Shown: piece by piece, positions 54,770-63,807 of the stretch
Layout: every line of letters begins with the position of its first letter
Position numbering within the stretch: position 1 is the stretch's first letter
NCBI RefSeq assembly: GCF_010645075.1
Contig: NZ_JAADZV010000005.1
Location: forward strand, 310,001 to 374,000
DNA length: 64,000 nucleotides
Reading direction: 5' to 3'
Origin: Flavobacterium limi
GTDB lineage: Bacteria > Bacteroidota > Bacteroidia > Flavobacteriales > Flavobacteriaceae
Notes under the pieces: model-generated
Seen by the model: the letters and a program-made list of their open reading frames with translations, nothing else
Told to the model about the DNA's origin: nothing
Database searches by the model: none
Translations under genes and position numbers: made by a program

Positions 54770-56392
54770 TTATTTCAATTTGTTTTCAGTATCGATATAA
54801 TTACCTGTAATGGCTACTCCGCTATTTTTGGTTACTTTTCCATAAATTGTTATAGAAGAATTTCCAATAAAATTAATTTTAGCACCACTGTTAAGTCTAA
54901 GGTCTCCCCAAATTACTACAGATCCTTCAATTTGTAATATAGCATTACTGTTAATCACAAGTTCTGTTGGATTAGTTTGTTGGTATTTCCCTTGAGCTAA
55001 ACTTCCTCTCATGTTAAAAGTACCACCACTATTAAGCGTTAAACCATTTTGAATTGATATGGATCCACAGTGCGTTAATACAGCACCTGAGTTTATTATA
55101 GCAGAATTAATAGCAGTAGATCCGGCATATGATTTATTGTCATTCGAATTTAAAATTAAATCCTTATTTTGATTGTAAGCTCCGTATTGTGAACAGCTGG
55201 CAAATGTTGTATTTGGTTTCTCCATCTTAATGATTTTTAAACCACCTTTACCACTGGCAACGTAAATGTAATTGCCACTTGATTTTACATAGTTTGACGA
55301 TCCTGAAATTCCTAAGGTGCCTAATAAACTTAGTTGAGATCCTGTCTGATATACATTAAGTCCAGCTCTGCCATTTGCAACAAAAGCATAACCTTCATTT
55401 AGAGATACGGCGTTTGTAACATTGTCTCCTCCTGCATTAGTTATGCTTACCGTTTGTAATTTTGCCCCACTGTTTATATCATAAATACTCAGACCATTAT
55501 ACCCTTCAGAAACGAAAAGTTTTGTTCCATCAACTTCCATTGTCCTTTTAGCACCGCTTACATCAGAGGTTGTGGTAAAGTTTTTTTGAAGTGCCAAAGT
55601 AGATTGATTGTAAATATTTATTCCTTTTGTACCGCTTAAGGTTATAACTTTATCGCTGCTTAGTGCTACAGAACGTAAATCCTCTATGGTTACTTTTCCT
55701 GCGATTGCTTTAGTTAAACTATTTAATTTAAAAAGACTTCCATTATCACCTGTTACAGCGAAATAGGATGAAGTGTTTGCAGCGACATCTGTTGTAACTC
55801 TGCTGTCTAAGTAGTTGATTTTATATTTATCTGTAAGTAATCCTGAACTCAATTCCATATTAATTACTATGGAAGGATTTACTAATAAAGGATCAGAATC
55901 TACATTTTTTGCTGCTCCAATAATTAAATTTCCATTTGCATAAGTAAGGGATGTAATATCAGTATTGGGTATTAAAGCCGAAGTAACTAATTTTGGTTTA
56001 TAAGGATCAGAAACATTGATAACATCAATTGCGCCTGAGTAATCATTACCAATCATTGTGTAACCAACATAAGCGTAATTTCCATTTACGGCAACATGAC
56101 TTGCCTGTAATGTTCTTCCGTTACTATCAACAGGTGGATTTATTTCTGCAATCTGCACTAAAGGAAGAGTTGTAATACCTGTAGTGCTGGAAATTTTTCC
56201 TGTTGCATTCTTATTTTCAATTGAAATTACTCCAGAGTTGGTGTAATCTAATCTTTTATTTAATGAACTATCATCTGTGATAATTGTAATTTTATCTTTT
56301 GACTGATTATTATTTGTGTTATCATCATTATTATCACAGCCTATTAACAGTGACACAGCTAAAAATGAAAATAAATAGACATTTTTTTTCAT
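54770..56392 (-). CDS. LVIVD-repeat surface lipoprotein with beta-stalk C terminus
   Basis: The lipobox is LIGC with Cys19, followed by an Asp/Asn-rich tract (DNNDDNTNNN) that fits an export signal for the cell surface. Residues ~70-390 hold LVIVD-type propeller repeats (GAIDVINVSDPYKPKLV, YNGLSIYDINSGAKL, GKGGLKIIKMEKPN). Residues ~400-540 are Ser/Gly/Asn-rich short repeats with the pattern "LNSGGTFNM / INSNAILQIEG / LNSGAKINFIG", expected to form a beta-helix-like stalk. The function is probably adhesion or binding, but no ligand is known. The gene is monocistronic. Confidence 0.8.
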   Translation of the reverse strand: MKKNVYLFSFLAVSLLIGCDNNDDNTNNNQSKDKITIITDDSSLNKRLDYTNSGVISIENKNATGKISSTTGITTLPLVQIAEINPPVDSNGRTLQASHVAVNGNYAYVGYTMIGNDYSGAIDVINVSDPYKPKLVTSALIPNTDITSLTYANGNLIIGAAKNVDSDPLLVNPSIVINMELSSGLLTDKYKINYLDSRVTTDVAANTSSYFAVTGDNGSLFKLNSLTKAIAGKVTIEDLRSVALSSDKVITLSGTKGINIYNQSTLALQKNFTTTSDVSGAKRTMEVDGTKLFVSEGYNGLSIYDINSGAKLQTVSITNAGGDNVTNAVSLNEGYAFVANGRAGLNVYQTGSQLSLLGTLGISGSSNYVKSSGNYIYVASGKGGLKIIKMEKPNTTFASCSQYGAYNQNKDLILNSNDNKSYAGSTAINSAIINSGAVLTHCGSISIQNGLTLNSGGTFNMRGSLAQGKYQQTNPTELVINSNAILQIEGSVVIWGDLRLNSGAKINFIGNSSITIYGKVTKNSGVAITGNYIDTENKLK

Positions 56393-56552
56393 AAAATTTG
56401 TTCTTGGATTTTAAAATTCGGTGCAAATGTAGGTTGTTTTTTATAACATAAAGCACCTGATAACGTTAAATTTTTCAATCAAAGTTATTGTTTTACAATA
56501 ATTTAGCGCTAAGTGTATTTGGTCGGATTTTTCCAGCATTTAGTCGTTAAAA

Positions 56553-56586
56553 AAACGAGAGTTTCAATTTTTTGAAACTCTCGTTT
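56553..56586 (-). terminator. Terminator after the His-rich protein gene
   Basis: AAACGAGAGTTTCAA and TTGAAACTCTCGTTT form a perfect 15-bp stem with a 4-base T loop, followed on the minus strand by T residues. Confidence 0.85.
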
Positions 56587-56605
56587 GATGAAATTAACAT
56601 AATGG

Positions 56606-57124
56606 TTATCTTCTTCCATGACCACGATCATCGTGTCTGTCATGTCTATCGTCTCTATCATAATGTTTACCATGATGTTTGTCATGATGCTTATAGCTTT
56701 TATGGTGGTGATCATGGCGGCGGTCATTATAGCTGTATGTAGGACGGGGTTTGTAACATCTTTGAGGTGCACCGTGGTATCCTTTATAATATTTGGCTTT
56801 ATGTCTGTTAAAGTATTTATAAGGAGTTCTTCCATGATAGTCATTTAAAACTACTTTATAGCCTCCATACAAGTCGTAATTTCTGTAAGCTCTCGGAAGA
56901 TAAGTAGCTCTAACCCATCTTCCTCCGCCAAAATAAATAAATTGCGAGGCTCGTACATCATAATAAGCTTCAATATCCGGAAGATAATAATATTCCATTT
57001 CTGTATATCCAACCGGTCCCCAGGCAGGAGGAGTTCCTATATTAACATTAATAGATACCTGTGCTTGTGTCGTATTTGCAACTATTAGAAATAACCCAAC
57101 GATTGCTAATTTTATAGTTTTCAT
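56606..57124 (-). CDS. Exported protein with His/Asp/Arg-rich C-terminal tail
   Basis: The ATG at 57124 (MKTIKLAIVGLFLIVANTTQAQ) starts a clean signal peptide; a longer frame to 57181 would begin with TTG. The mature part has a Tyr/Gly-rich domain (TEMEYYYLPDIEAYYDVRAS, RWVRATYLPRAYRNYDLYGG) common in Bacteroidota outer-membrane or periplasmic proteins. The last ~45 residues contain about 20 His with Asp, Lys and Arg (DRRHDHHHKSYKHHDKHH), which suggests binding of Ni, Zn or Cu. Metal storage or resistance is a guess; no metal transporter is adjacent. Confidence 0.75.
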   Translation of the reverse strand: MKTIKLAIVGLFLIVANTTQAQVSINVNIGTPPAWGPVGYTEMEYYYLPDIEAYYDVRASQFIYFGGGRWVRATYLPRAYRNYDLYGGYKVVLNDYHGRTPYKYFNRHKAKYYKGYHGAPQRCYKPRPTYSYNDRRHDHHHKSYKHHDKHHGKHYDRDDRHDRHDDRGHGRR

Positions 57125-57319
57125 CTTTAATAAAATTTTAATTGTTAATCTATGTATACAAATATTCATATACTGTGCCAAAATAATATTTTAAAATGAA
57201 TTTAGTCTGCGAAAAGAATATTTTTAAAAATAAATATTATATTGAAAATGGTTAATATTGCTGATATTTAATGTGTTGTGCTTTTTTTGATATAAATAAA
57301 ATTTTTATAAAAAATGCAA

Positions 57320-59152
57320 TTATTTATATTCAACAATAGTTGGTTTTCCTAATTCAAAAGACTGAAGACCGATATCCTGAGTTTCAACCGTGTTTGTTTT
57401 AAAAATACTTTCTCCCTGGAATGGAATAGCGGGATAATATGATATAGATAGCTGGAATGCACTAAAAACAAGGTAATCATTGCTTATTAAAAGTCCCAGA
57501 CTGAATTTTGAGTAATATTTATTCTGAAGTAAACCTGAATTACTATTTCCTAATACAGCAATAGAATAATTAAAATATGGATTTAACCTAAAACCTAAAA
57601 CTTCATCAGGTGCATAGGTCTGGGTCTGTAATGTGAGTACCATTTTGCTTTTACCATAGTGTGCTGCATTAAATCCCTGAAGTCCGTAATTTTCGTTTAT
57701 TGTGAGCTGATCCCCTATAGAATTTTCCCTGTTAATACCTATAATAATTTCTGGTTTAACAAATTGTCTTAGTTTCCAGTTTCCAATTGTCAGAAGATTT
57801 GTAAAATAATTGGCTCCTAATGCAATTGAAGTCTGATACGTTTTTGCCTGACGGAAAAATGTTCCAATTTCTAAATTAGTACTTAGAAATCCCCATTTAT
57901 AATAATCCCCAAAGGAAGCCTGCGCCCCGAGATAAGGTCGCCATATGTTATTTTTATATTGGTACCCGGCTGTAATTCCATATATTCTTCCAATAGGAAC
58001 GTCCTCTGTATATCCATTTCTAAAAATATAGTTGTCTTTAACGAATTCCCGTGTATTAATTCCGAAACCCATTAAAAACTGTTTTTCGTCTGAAAAAAAA
58101 TTAATTGTATCAAATGCAACATTAGGTTTTTCTGTATAATCAATATTTAAGAAACGTCCGGAAACAATAAGATTAGTAGTCCTTTCCTTTTTTTTAGGAT
58201 TTACACCAGTAATATTAAATGCTTTAGCACCCCAAAAGTCATGAGAATTATATTTGAAAGGCTGGTGTTCATATTTTAGGTTTGCATCTTGTAAAGTATC
58301 ACGTCTAAATTGCTGACCTAAAGTAATACCACCCGCCCATTTGGCTAATGGAGAATAAAAAGGCCTTTCCATAGAAATACTTTTAATATAGTTGTCGTTT
58401 AAATCATTATAGTATTTAAATTTAGTTGATATAAAAGTATTTTTAATATTAGGAATAGTATATAAGGCATCATGTCCGTTATGTCCGTCAGAAAACCGAT
58501 TCGTAAATCTATATTCCAGTTGTTGGCCTGTGCCAAATATGTTGCGATCGTTAAATCCTACACCAACTCTTGAACTCGATATTGAGAATTTGGGAAGCAG
58601 ACTCCACGCATCTAAAACACGAATTGTAACATCAATAGAATCTTTACCTGTGCCGGCTAATTCTTCGGATATATTTACTTTACTCACAAATCTTTGAGAT
58701 CGGATAATACGTTCTGTCTCTTTTATTTTGTAGCTGTCGTAGGCTGAATTCTTTCTAAAAAGCAGTAAGTTTTGAATAGCAAATTTTTTAGTCTTGAGGT
58801 GTAGTTTATTACCTGTTCTTTCACCCCAATTATTTGGGACCATAGTAGAATCAGTATCAGAATTACCAAAAGGATCCAAAGTAATGATTCTAATTTTTCT
58901 AATAATTTTGCCATCTACATTAGGCAGGTGTTTTTTTTCAACTAATGTTTTGTTCTTCTTTTTGATCTTCGAAGGTTTGAAAATTATCTTCCTTAAAAAA
59001 TTAGTAAACTTTCTTTTTTCTGAAAGTTTTTTAATTTTCTCATATGTTTCAACGCTATCTTTTTTAGTTTGTCTTTCCTGTGAAAAAGCACTTTGGGAAA
59101 AATTCCAAAGAAAAAGAAAAACGAAAACTATTTTTATAAAGTTTTGAAACAT
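57320..59152 (-). CDS. Omp85/BamA-TamA-like outer-membrane barrel protein
   Basis: The 610-residue protein has a signal peptide (ending SAFSQ), a basic linker (~30-75), a POTRA-like part (~80-180: GKIIRKIRIITLDPFG, KIKETERIIRSQRFVSKVNIS, DVTIRVLDAW) and a 16-strand-type barrel (~190-600), with final strands near FSAFQLSISYYPA. The order POTRA-barrel is that of Omp85 proteins, which insert or translocate outer-membrane proteins. Only one clear POTRA domain is seen, so it is not BamA itself. No partner inner-membrane TamB-like gene is adjacent. Confidence 0.68.
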   Translation of the reverse strand: MFQNFIKIVFVFLFLWNFSQSAFSQERQTKKDSVETYEKIKKLSEKRKFTNFLRKIIFKPSKIKKKNKTLVEKKHLPNVDGKIIRKIRIITLDPFGNSDTDSTMVPNNWGERTGNKLHLKTKKFAIQNLLLFRKNSAYDSYKIKETERIIRSQRFVSKVNISEELAGTGKDSIDVTIRVLDAWSLLPKFSISSSRVGVGFNDRNIFGTGQQLEYRFTNRFSDGHNGHDALYTIPNIKNTFISTKFKYYNDLNDNYIKSISMERPFYSPLAKWAGGITLGQQFRRDTLQDANLKYEHQPFKYNSHDFWGAKAFNITGVNPKKKERTTNLIVSGRFLNIDYTEKPNVAFDTINFFSDEKQFLMGFGINTREFVKDNYIFRNGYTEDVPIGRIYGITAGYQYKNNIWRPYLGAQASFGDYYKWGFLSTNLEIGTFFRQAKTYQTSIALGANYFTNLLTIGNWKLRQFVKPEIIIGINRENSIGDQLTINENYGLQGFNAAHYGKSKMVLTLQTQTYAPDEVLGFRLNPYFNYSIAVLGNSNSGLLQNKYYSKFSLGLLISNDYLVFSAFQLSISYYPAIPFQGESIFKTNTVETQDIGLQSFELGKPTIVEYK

Positions 59153-59209
59153 GCTAATTAAGTTAGCTTAAAATATATGATGATTTTGTAATTATGAAAT
59201 GAATCCTTG

Positions 59210-60322
59210 CTAATCTACTTTTGGATTTACGGTTTTTAATTTCCTAATTCTCCAGGTAAATTTCTTGGGCATATGATTGCCCATAACGTAGCCCCAAGGT
59301 TCTAAATAGTCAATTCTGTCAAAAATAATTTTTAAAATTGCTAATAACGGAATTGCTAAAAACATTCCTGAGATTCCTGCAACTGCTCCTCCAATAATAA
59401 TTCCAATTATTGAAAAAAGAGCGTTAATTTCAACTTTTGAATTAATGATTAAAGGGACAAGAATATTATTGTCTATTAATTGTACAATGACATTTACTAT
59501 AAAGATACTTAATATTATGGATACATCAGGAGTACCGGTAAGTGATGATAAAACGGTTAAAATACCTGCTATCATAATACCTATATATGGGATTAAATTT
59601 AAAATTCCGGTTAGAAGCCCTAATAAAATAAAATATTTTGCTCCAATAATCCATAATCCCAAAGCCGTTAGAATAGAAACAACAAACATCTCAAAAATAA
59701 GGCCCAGAATATAATTATTTATTGAAATTTTAATTTGGGTTATAATTTCCTTTAATTTCGGATGATCACCCTTATTGAATAATTTTGCTAAGAACAGGAT
59801 AAAATGCGTTTTGTATAAAAGAAATAAAAATGTAAAAACGACAACAAACATACAGTTAGCTAATACATCGGTTAATGATCCAATAGCAGTTCCTAATGTT
59901 CCGGTACCATTTTGCACTGAATCTGTTGTTACCTTGTTGATGTATTTTTTTTGTTCCCAAATACTTATTTGAAATTTTTCATGAATATATGACTGGACAT
60001 TATTGAAAAAAGAGATGGCATTTTTTTTAATGATATCAAAATCATTTGCAATATCTGTTACCTGATAAGAGATGAATGCTAAAATAGCAGCAATACACAA
60101 TACAAAGATCAATACAGTTATAAAAGAAGAAAGATATACAGGCAGCCGTAATTTGTTATTTAAGAATGTGTGAAGAGGTAATAACAAAACTGTGAACAAA
60201 AATGCAAGCAGTACAGGTGTGATTATATTACTCCCAATATATGTAATAAAACCAATGCAGACTAAACTTAAGAGTATTAATGAAAATTTAGCATAAAAGG
60301 GAAGTGTTATAGGTTCGTTCAT
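59210..60322 (-). CDS. AI-2E family (PerM-like) transporter
   Basis: The ATG at 60322 (MNEPITLPFYAKFSL) is preferred to an upstream TTG at 60358. The 371-residue protein has about eight TM segments with the family order: two N-terminal pairs, a soluble helical region (~80-170), and the C-terminal block GLLTGILNLIPYIGIMIAGI and VNVIVQLIDNNILVPLII. Members include the AI-2 exporter TqsA and sodium/proton-type exporters, so the substrate is open. It stands alone between the Omp85-like and MscS genes. Confidence 0.9.
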   Translation of the reverse strand: MNEPITLPFYAKFSLILLSLVCIGFITYIGSNIITPVLLAFLFTVLLLPLHTFLNNKLRLPVYLSSFITVLIFVLCIAAILAFISYQVTDIANDFDIIKKNAISFFNNVQSYIHEKFQISIWEQKKYINKVTTDSVQNGTGTLGTAIGSLTDVLANCMFVVVFTFLFLLYKTHFILFLAKLFNKGDHPKLKEIITQIKISINNYILGLIFEMFVVSILTALGLWIIGAKYFILLGLLTGILNLIPYIGIMIAGILTVLSSLTGTPDVSIILSIFIVNVIVQLIDNNILVPLIINSKVEINALFSIIGIIIGGAVAGISGMFLAIPLLAILKIIFDRIDYLEPWGYVMGNHMPKKFTWRIRKLKTVNPKVD

Positions 60323-60427
60323 TTTTTGGATTTTTAAACTAATAATTAGGCTAAACAAATATTAAACTTAATTTATTTAATATTGTTTTAGCTTTCAAAA
60401 CAGAGTTTATAAAATTCCCATTAGATT

Positions 60428-60958
60428 TTAGTCAAAAAACTCCTTCTCATCATATACAGGCGGCATAATCGAAATTCCTTTTTGTAATAAAAGGTTGTTG
60501 GGGTAGATGATTTTTTCTCCTTCTTTAGTCTTTAAATTTACATGAAAAGCATTAATGTCTTCAATTTCTGCTTCAATTGGGAAATCCTTATCATGAATTT
60601 TAATGGTATCACCAATTCTGAAAGGAAATGAAAAAAACAAAATCATTCCGGAAGTAATATTGCTCAAAATCGACCATTGTGCAAACATGGCAACTCCAAT
60701 TACAGTGGCAATTGAAGAAACAGTTATAAAAATATCTTTAGTATCAACCCCCCAAATAATAATCAAACCTATCGTTACTAAAATATTCATTAAAATGTGA
60801 ATATATTTAATAACCAGATTAGTACGGTGTTCTAATAAGTGGCTTGTACTCGCATATCTTCGTACTAATTGCGCAATAATAACACGCAGGGCAGCTAATG
60901 CTATAAGGAGAATTATAGTAGTTAAAATTTCCTGGCTATATTCTTTAAATGAAAACAT
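60428..60958 (-). CDS. Small-conductance mechanosensitive channel (MscS family)
   Basis: A 176-residue short MscS protein: three TM segments (~10-30, ~55-70, ~75-95, the last with the pore helix IATVIGVAMFAQWSILSNITSG) and the beta domain (FPFRIGDTIKIHDKDFPIEAEIEDINAFHV). It lacks most of the C-terminal cage domain of E. coli MscS. MscS channels release solutes on hypo-osmotic shock. The gene follows maf by 10 bases and ends the operon that starts at 63795. Confidence 0.9.
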   Translation of the reverse strand: MFSFKEYSQEILTTIILLIALAALRVIIAQLVRRYASTSHLLEHRTNLVIKYIHILMNILVTIGLIIIWGVDTKDIFITVSSIATVIGVAMFAQWSILSNITSGMILFFSFPFRIGDTIKIHDKDFPIEAEIEDINAFHVNLKTKEGEKIIYPNNLLLQKGISIMPPVYDEKEFFD

Positions 60959-60968
60959 AAATAAAATT

Positions 60969-61553
60969 TTACTCTAATATACTCAAATATTCGTAAACCT
61001 TCGCAGTTGGAAGTCCCATAACATTTGTATATGAACCTTCGACTTTTGCAACAGCCATAAAGCCAAACCATTCCTGAATGCCATAAGCACCGGCTTTATC
61101 ATAAGGTTTATAATTTTCTATATAGTACAAAATGGCTTCATCAGATAAAGGGTTGAAAGTCACTTTTGTAATATCGTTTAAAAGAGTAGAAGCAGAGTTA
61201 GTTTTAAAACAGACCGATGTAATCACTTCATGTGTTTTTCCAGACATTGATTTTATCATACTAAAAGCTTCTTCAGCACTTTTAGGTTTGCCTAATGCTT
61301 TATTTTCGTGCCAGACTATAGTATCACTAGTGACTAAGATTTCATTTTTTTGTAATTCTCCTTCAAAAGCATTTGCTTTTAATAGTGCTAAAAAGTCTGT
61401 AATTTCTACTGCTTTTAATTCCGGAGGGTATATTTCTTCAACCTCTTTTAATCTAATTTCAAAGTCTAAATCCAGGTCTTTAAAAAACTGCTGCCTTCTC
61501 GGAGAACCTGAAGCTAATATTAATGTGTATTTTTTTAATTTCTCTTTAAGCAT
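60969..61553 (-). CDS. Maf-like nucleotide pyrophosphatase
   Basis: The Maf signature LILASGSPRRQQFF is at residues ~11-24, with TSDTIVWHENKALGKPKSAEEAF and the later KVTFNPLSDEAILYYIENY and YTNVMGLPTAKVYEYL. Maf proteins hydrolyse modified or non-canonical nucleoside triphosphates (dTTP/UTP type when the YhdE motif is present). The 194-residue length is typical. The start overlaps the UbiA gene's end by 8 bases. Confidence 0.93.
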   Translation of the reverse strand: MLKEKLKKYTLILASGSPRRQQFFKDLDLDFEIRLKEVEEIYPPELKAVEITDFLALLKANAFEGELQKNEILVTSDTIVWHENKALGKPKSAEEAFSMIKSMSGKTHEVITSVCFKTNSASTLLNDITKVTFNPLSDEAILYYIENYKPYDKAGAYGIQEWFGFMAVAKVEGSYTNVMGLPTAKVYEYLSILE

Positions 61554-62472
61554 TATAATTAATATTTAAAGTAATAACGACAATAGATAAAATCCCGAAA
61601 AGTAAAATTAGTTTTAGAACAGTACTTAAATGGTGGAACTCTTTTTGTGATTTAGCAGTGAATACTTTAACTATAAAGTAAAGAAGCGGAGCCAAAACTA
61701 ACGCAAATGCATATAAAGTTGCTATAAAAAGACCATTTTCAACAAAGTAATTTTTAATGTAAAGCAATAATAAAATAAAAGGGATAATAGAAAGGGCAGA
61801 AGCAATCTTAGCAGTCCGGCTAATACCAAGTGCAATGGGCAAGGTATTCATTCCCTGATTGTAATCTCCGTTAACATCTTCAATATCTTTGACTATTTCC
61901 CGAATAAAATTGATCATAAAAGCAAATAAGGCATAATCAGTTAAAATAGAAAACAAACTGGTCATTTGTGCTTTGTTTTCAGCTATTGTTGCCGGAAAAA
62001 TATCGAAAACACCAATAATCAGAACGCTTATTGCTAATAATAATGCGACAACAAAGTTTCCTAAAACCATAATTTGCTTTAATGTTGTAGAGTAAAAATA
62101 AAGCATTGAAGCAATTAATATAAAAAGAGTTGCAAATCCGGGTCTTTGTATTACATTTGATAAATAAAAACCAATTGCAACACCGGCAATATTTAATGCA
62201 ATATAGATATTGTAACCAACAGCTTCTGAAATTCCTTTGTCAATAATGACATCTTTAGGTTTATTTATTGAATCTGTTTCTACATCAAAAATATTATTGA
62301 TTACATATCCTGCTGCGGCTATCAAAACCGTACTCAAAACCAACAATCCATACTGCCAGTCCGATAAAGCCAAAGGAATATTTTGTTGTTTTAAAAAACA
62401 GTAACGGAATAAAACCTGCATAATAGCAAGCATTAACAGGTTTTGGTAACGAATAAGTTTGAGATATTTCAT
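61546..62472 (-). CDS. UbiA-family prenyltransferase (GGGP-synthase-like type)
   Basis: A 308-residue protein with about eight or nine TM helices. Both Asp-rich motifs are present: NNIFDVETDSINKPKD and DIEDVNGDYNQGMNTLPI, which bind prenyl diphosphate through Mg ions. In Flavobacteriia it is usually labelled geranylgeranylglycerol-phosphate geranylgeranyltransferase; the real acceptor in these bacteria, which lack archaeal lipids, is uncertain. It is the third gene of the DUF2520-KdsC-UbiA-Maf-MscS operon. Confidence 0.88.
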   Translation of the reverse strand: MKYLKLIRYQNLLMLAIMQVLFRYCFLKQQNIPLALSDWQYGLLVLSTVLIAAAGYVINNIFDVETDSINKPKDVIIDKGISEAVGYNIYIALNIAGVAIGFYLSNVIQRPGFATLFILIASMLYFYSTTLKQIMVLGNFVVALLLAISVLIIGVFDIFPATIAENKAQMTSLFSILTDYALFAFMINFIREIVKDIEDVNGDYNQGMNTLPIALGISRTAKIASALSIIPFILLLLYIKNYFVENGLFIATLYAFALVLAPLLYFIVKVFTAKSQKEFHHLSTVLKLILLFGILSIVVITLNINYNA

Positions 62473-62522
62473 TTAAGTTCGAAGATTGGGATTAACAATT
62501 AATAATTAGCAATTGGTAATTA

Positions 62523-63050
62523 TTAGTCGTGTTTTCCATTAAAATATTCCATCCATTTTCCCTGTACTTTCATAACCTGTTCGATTACATCACGTACAGC
62601 ACCTTTACCTCCTTTAACATGTGAAATATAACGACATATATTCTTAATTTCAGGACTTGCATCTTGTGGACAGGTTGGTAAACCTGCCAGTTTCATTACG
62701 TGAAAATCTGGTATATCATCACCCATATACAACACATTTTCAGGTTTTATATTGTGATGATCGGTGTATGCTTTAAAAGTTTCTACTTTATCCGGAATTC
62801 CTAAATATATATCTGTTAAGCCTAAATTACGTAATCGTACACGAACACCTTCATTGCTCCCGCCTGAAATAATGCATACGTTAAAACCACTTTCTACAGC
62901 CGCTTTCATAGCATAACCATCCCGAATGTTCATGGTACGAAGCATTTCACCTTCATTTGTCACCAAAACCGAACTGTCTGTAAGTACACCGTCAACATCA
63001 AAAATAAACGTTGTGATGTCATTCATTATTTCTTTAAAATGTTTTGCCAT
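62523..63050 (-). CDS. 3-deoxy-D-manno-octulosonate 8-phosphate phosphatase (KdsC-type HAD)
   Basis: A 175-residue HAD phosphatase without cap: motif I FDVDGVLTDSS (D18, D20), motif II IISGGSNEGV, motif III Lys in PDKVETFKAY and motif IV YMGDDIPDFHVMKLAG. KdsC makes free Kdo for LPS core. The short form forms tetramers in known members. The gene overlaps the DUF2520 gene by 17 bases. Because several C0 HAD phosphatases look alike, related sugar phosphates are possible. Confidence 0.9.
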   Translation of the reverse strand: MAKHFKEIMNDITTFIFDVDGVLTDSSVLVTNEGEMLRTMNIRDGYAMKAAVESGFNVCIISGGSNEGVRVRLRNLGLTDIYLGIPDKVETFKAYTDHHNIKPENVLYMGDDIPDFHVMKLAGLPTCPQDASPEIKNICRYISHVKGGKGAVRDVIEQVMKVQGKWMEYFNGKHD

Positions 63051-63795
63051 TATTCTGTATAGATTGTGTTAGGAGTTTATAAATGTTTTTTTGATTTTCA
63101 TCAGTTAAATAATTCAAATGTGCTTCTGTGGTTAAAGAATCATGGCGTTTTGCCGGACCTGTTTGTGCATCAGCAGGAGTAAGTACTTTTATTTTATCCG
63201 CAGTTTCCTGAATTAGTGGTTTTAAAATTTCAAAAGGAACCTGATGTTCTTCGCAGATTTCCTGTCCAATCTGATACAAATGATTAGTAAAATTATTCAC
63301 GAAAACAGCCGAAATGTGGATTGCTTTTCTTTGGTTTGAACTGATTGAAAAAACGGCTTTAGAAATACTTCCTGCAACGGTATCAAGAATATTATAGTCT
63401 TCCTGATTTTCTGCTTCCAGACAAATCGGGATAAGGGAGAAATCTACAGCTTTATCCTTAGAAAAAGTTTGTAAAGGGTAAAAAACGCCTTTTCTGTTTT
63501 TTGAGTTTAAAACGTCAATTGAAGTGGTGCCGGATGTGTGAACAACCAATTGATTTTTAAAAGACAATTGTTCTGAAACCTCAGAAATAGCATTATCCGA
63601 AACAGAAATGATATACAAATCAGCTTCCTTTAAATCTGAAAAATCAGTTGCAATTTTATCTGAATCAATTAGATGTGTCAGGGATCCTTTTTTTCTTGAA
63701 AAAACTTGTACAATCTCTGTTCCTTCACTTTTAGTAAAGGCTTTTATCAAATGTTGTGCTACATTGCCGGAACCAATTATTGTTATTTTAATCAT
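63034..63795 (-). CDS. Rossmann-fold/DUF2520 reductase-like protein
   Basis: The N-terminal Rossmann domain (IKITIIGSGNVAQHLIKAF, then ADLYIISVSDNAISEV, VVHTSGTTSIDVL) resembles pyrroline-5-carboxylate reductase/F420 oxidoreductase domains. The C-terminal ~110 residues are the all-helical DUF2520 dimer domain (AIHISAVFVNNFTNHLYQIG, then DAQTGPAKRHDS). NADPH binding is likely; the substrate is not known. It is the first gene of the operon, with a -7 box 4 bases before its ATG. Confidence 0.88.
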   Translation of the reverse strand: MIKITIIGSGNVAQHLIKAFTKSEGTEIVQVFSRKKGSLTHLIDSDKIATDFSDLKEADLYIISVSDNAISEVSEQLSFKNQLVVHTSGTTSIDVLNSKNRKGVFYPLQTFSKDKAVDFSLIPICLEAENQEDYNILDTVAGSISKAVFSISSNQRKAIHISAVFVNNFTNHLYQIGQEICEEHQVPFEILKPLIQETADKIKVLTPADAQTGPAKRHDSLTTEAHLNYLTDENQKNIYKLLTQSIQNNGKTF

Positions 63796-63799
63796 GACG

Positions 63800-63807
63800 C
63801 AAAATTA
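63800..63807 (-). promoter_or_regulatory. -7 box immediately before the DUF2520 gene
   Basis: TAATTTTG on the minus strand fits TAnnTTTG and ends 4 bases before the ATG at 63795, again implying a leaderless or very short-leader transcript for this operon. Confidence 0.45.
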
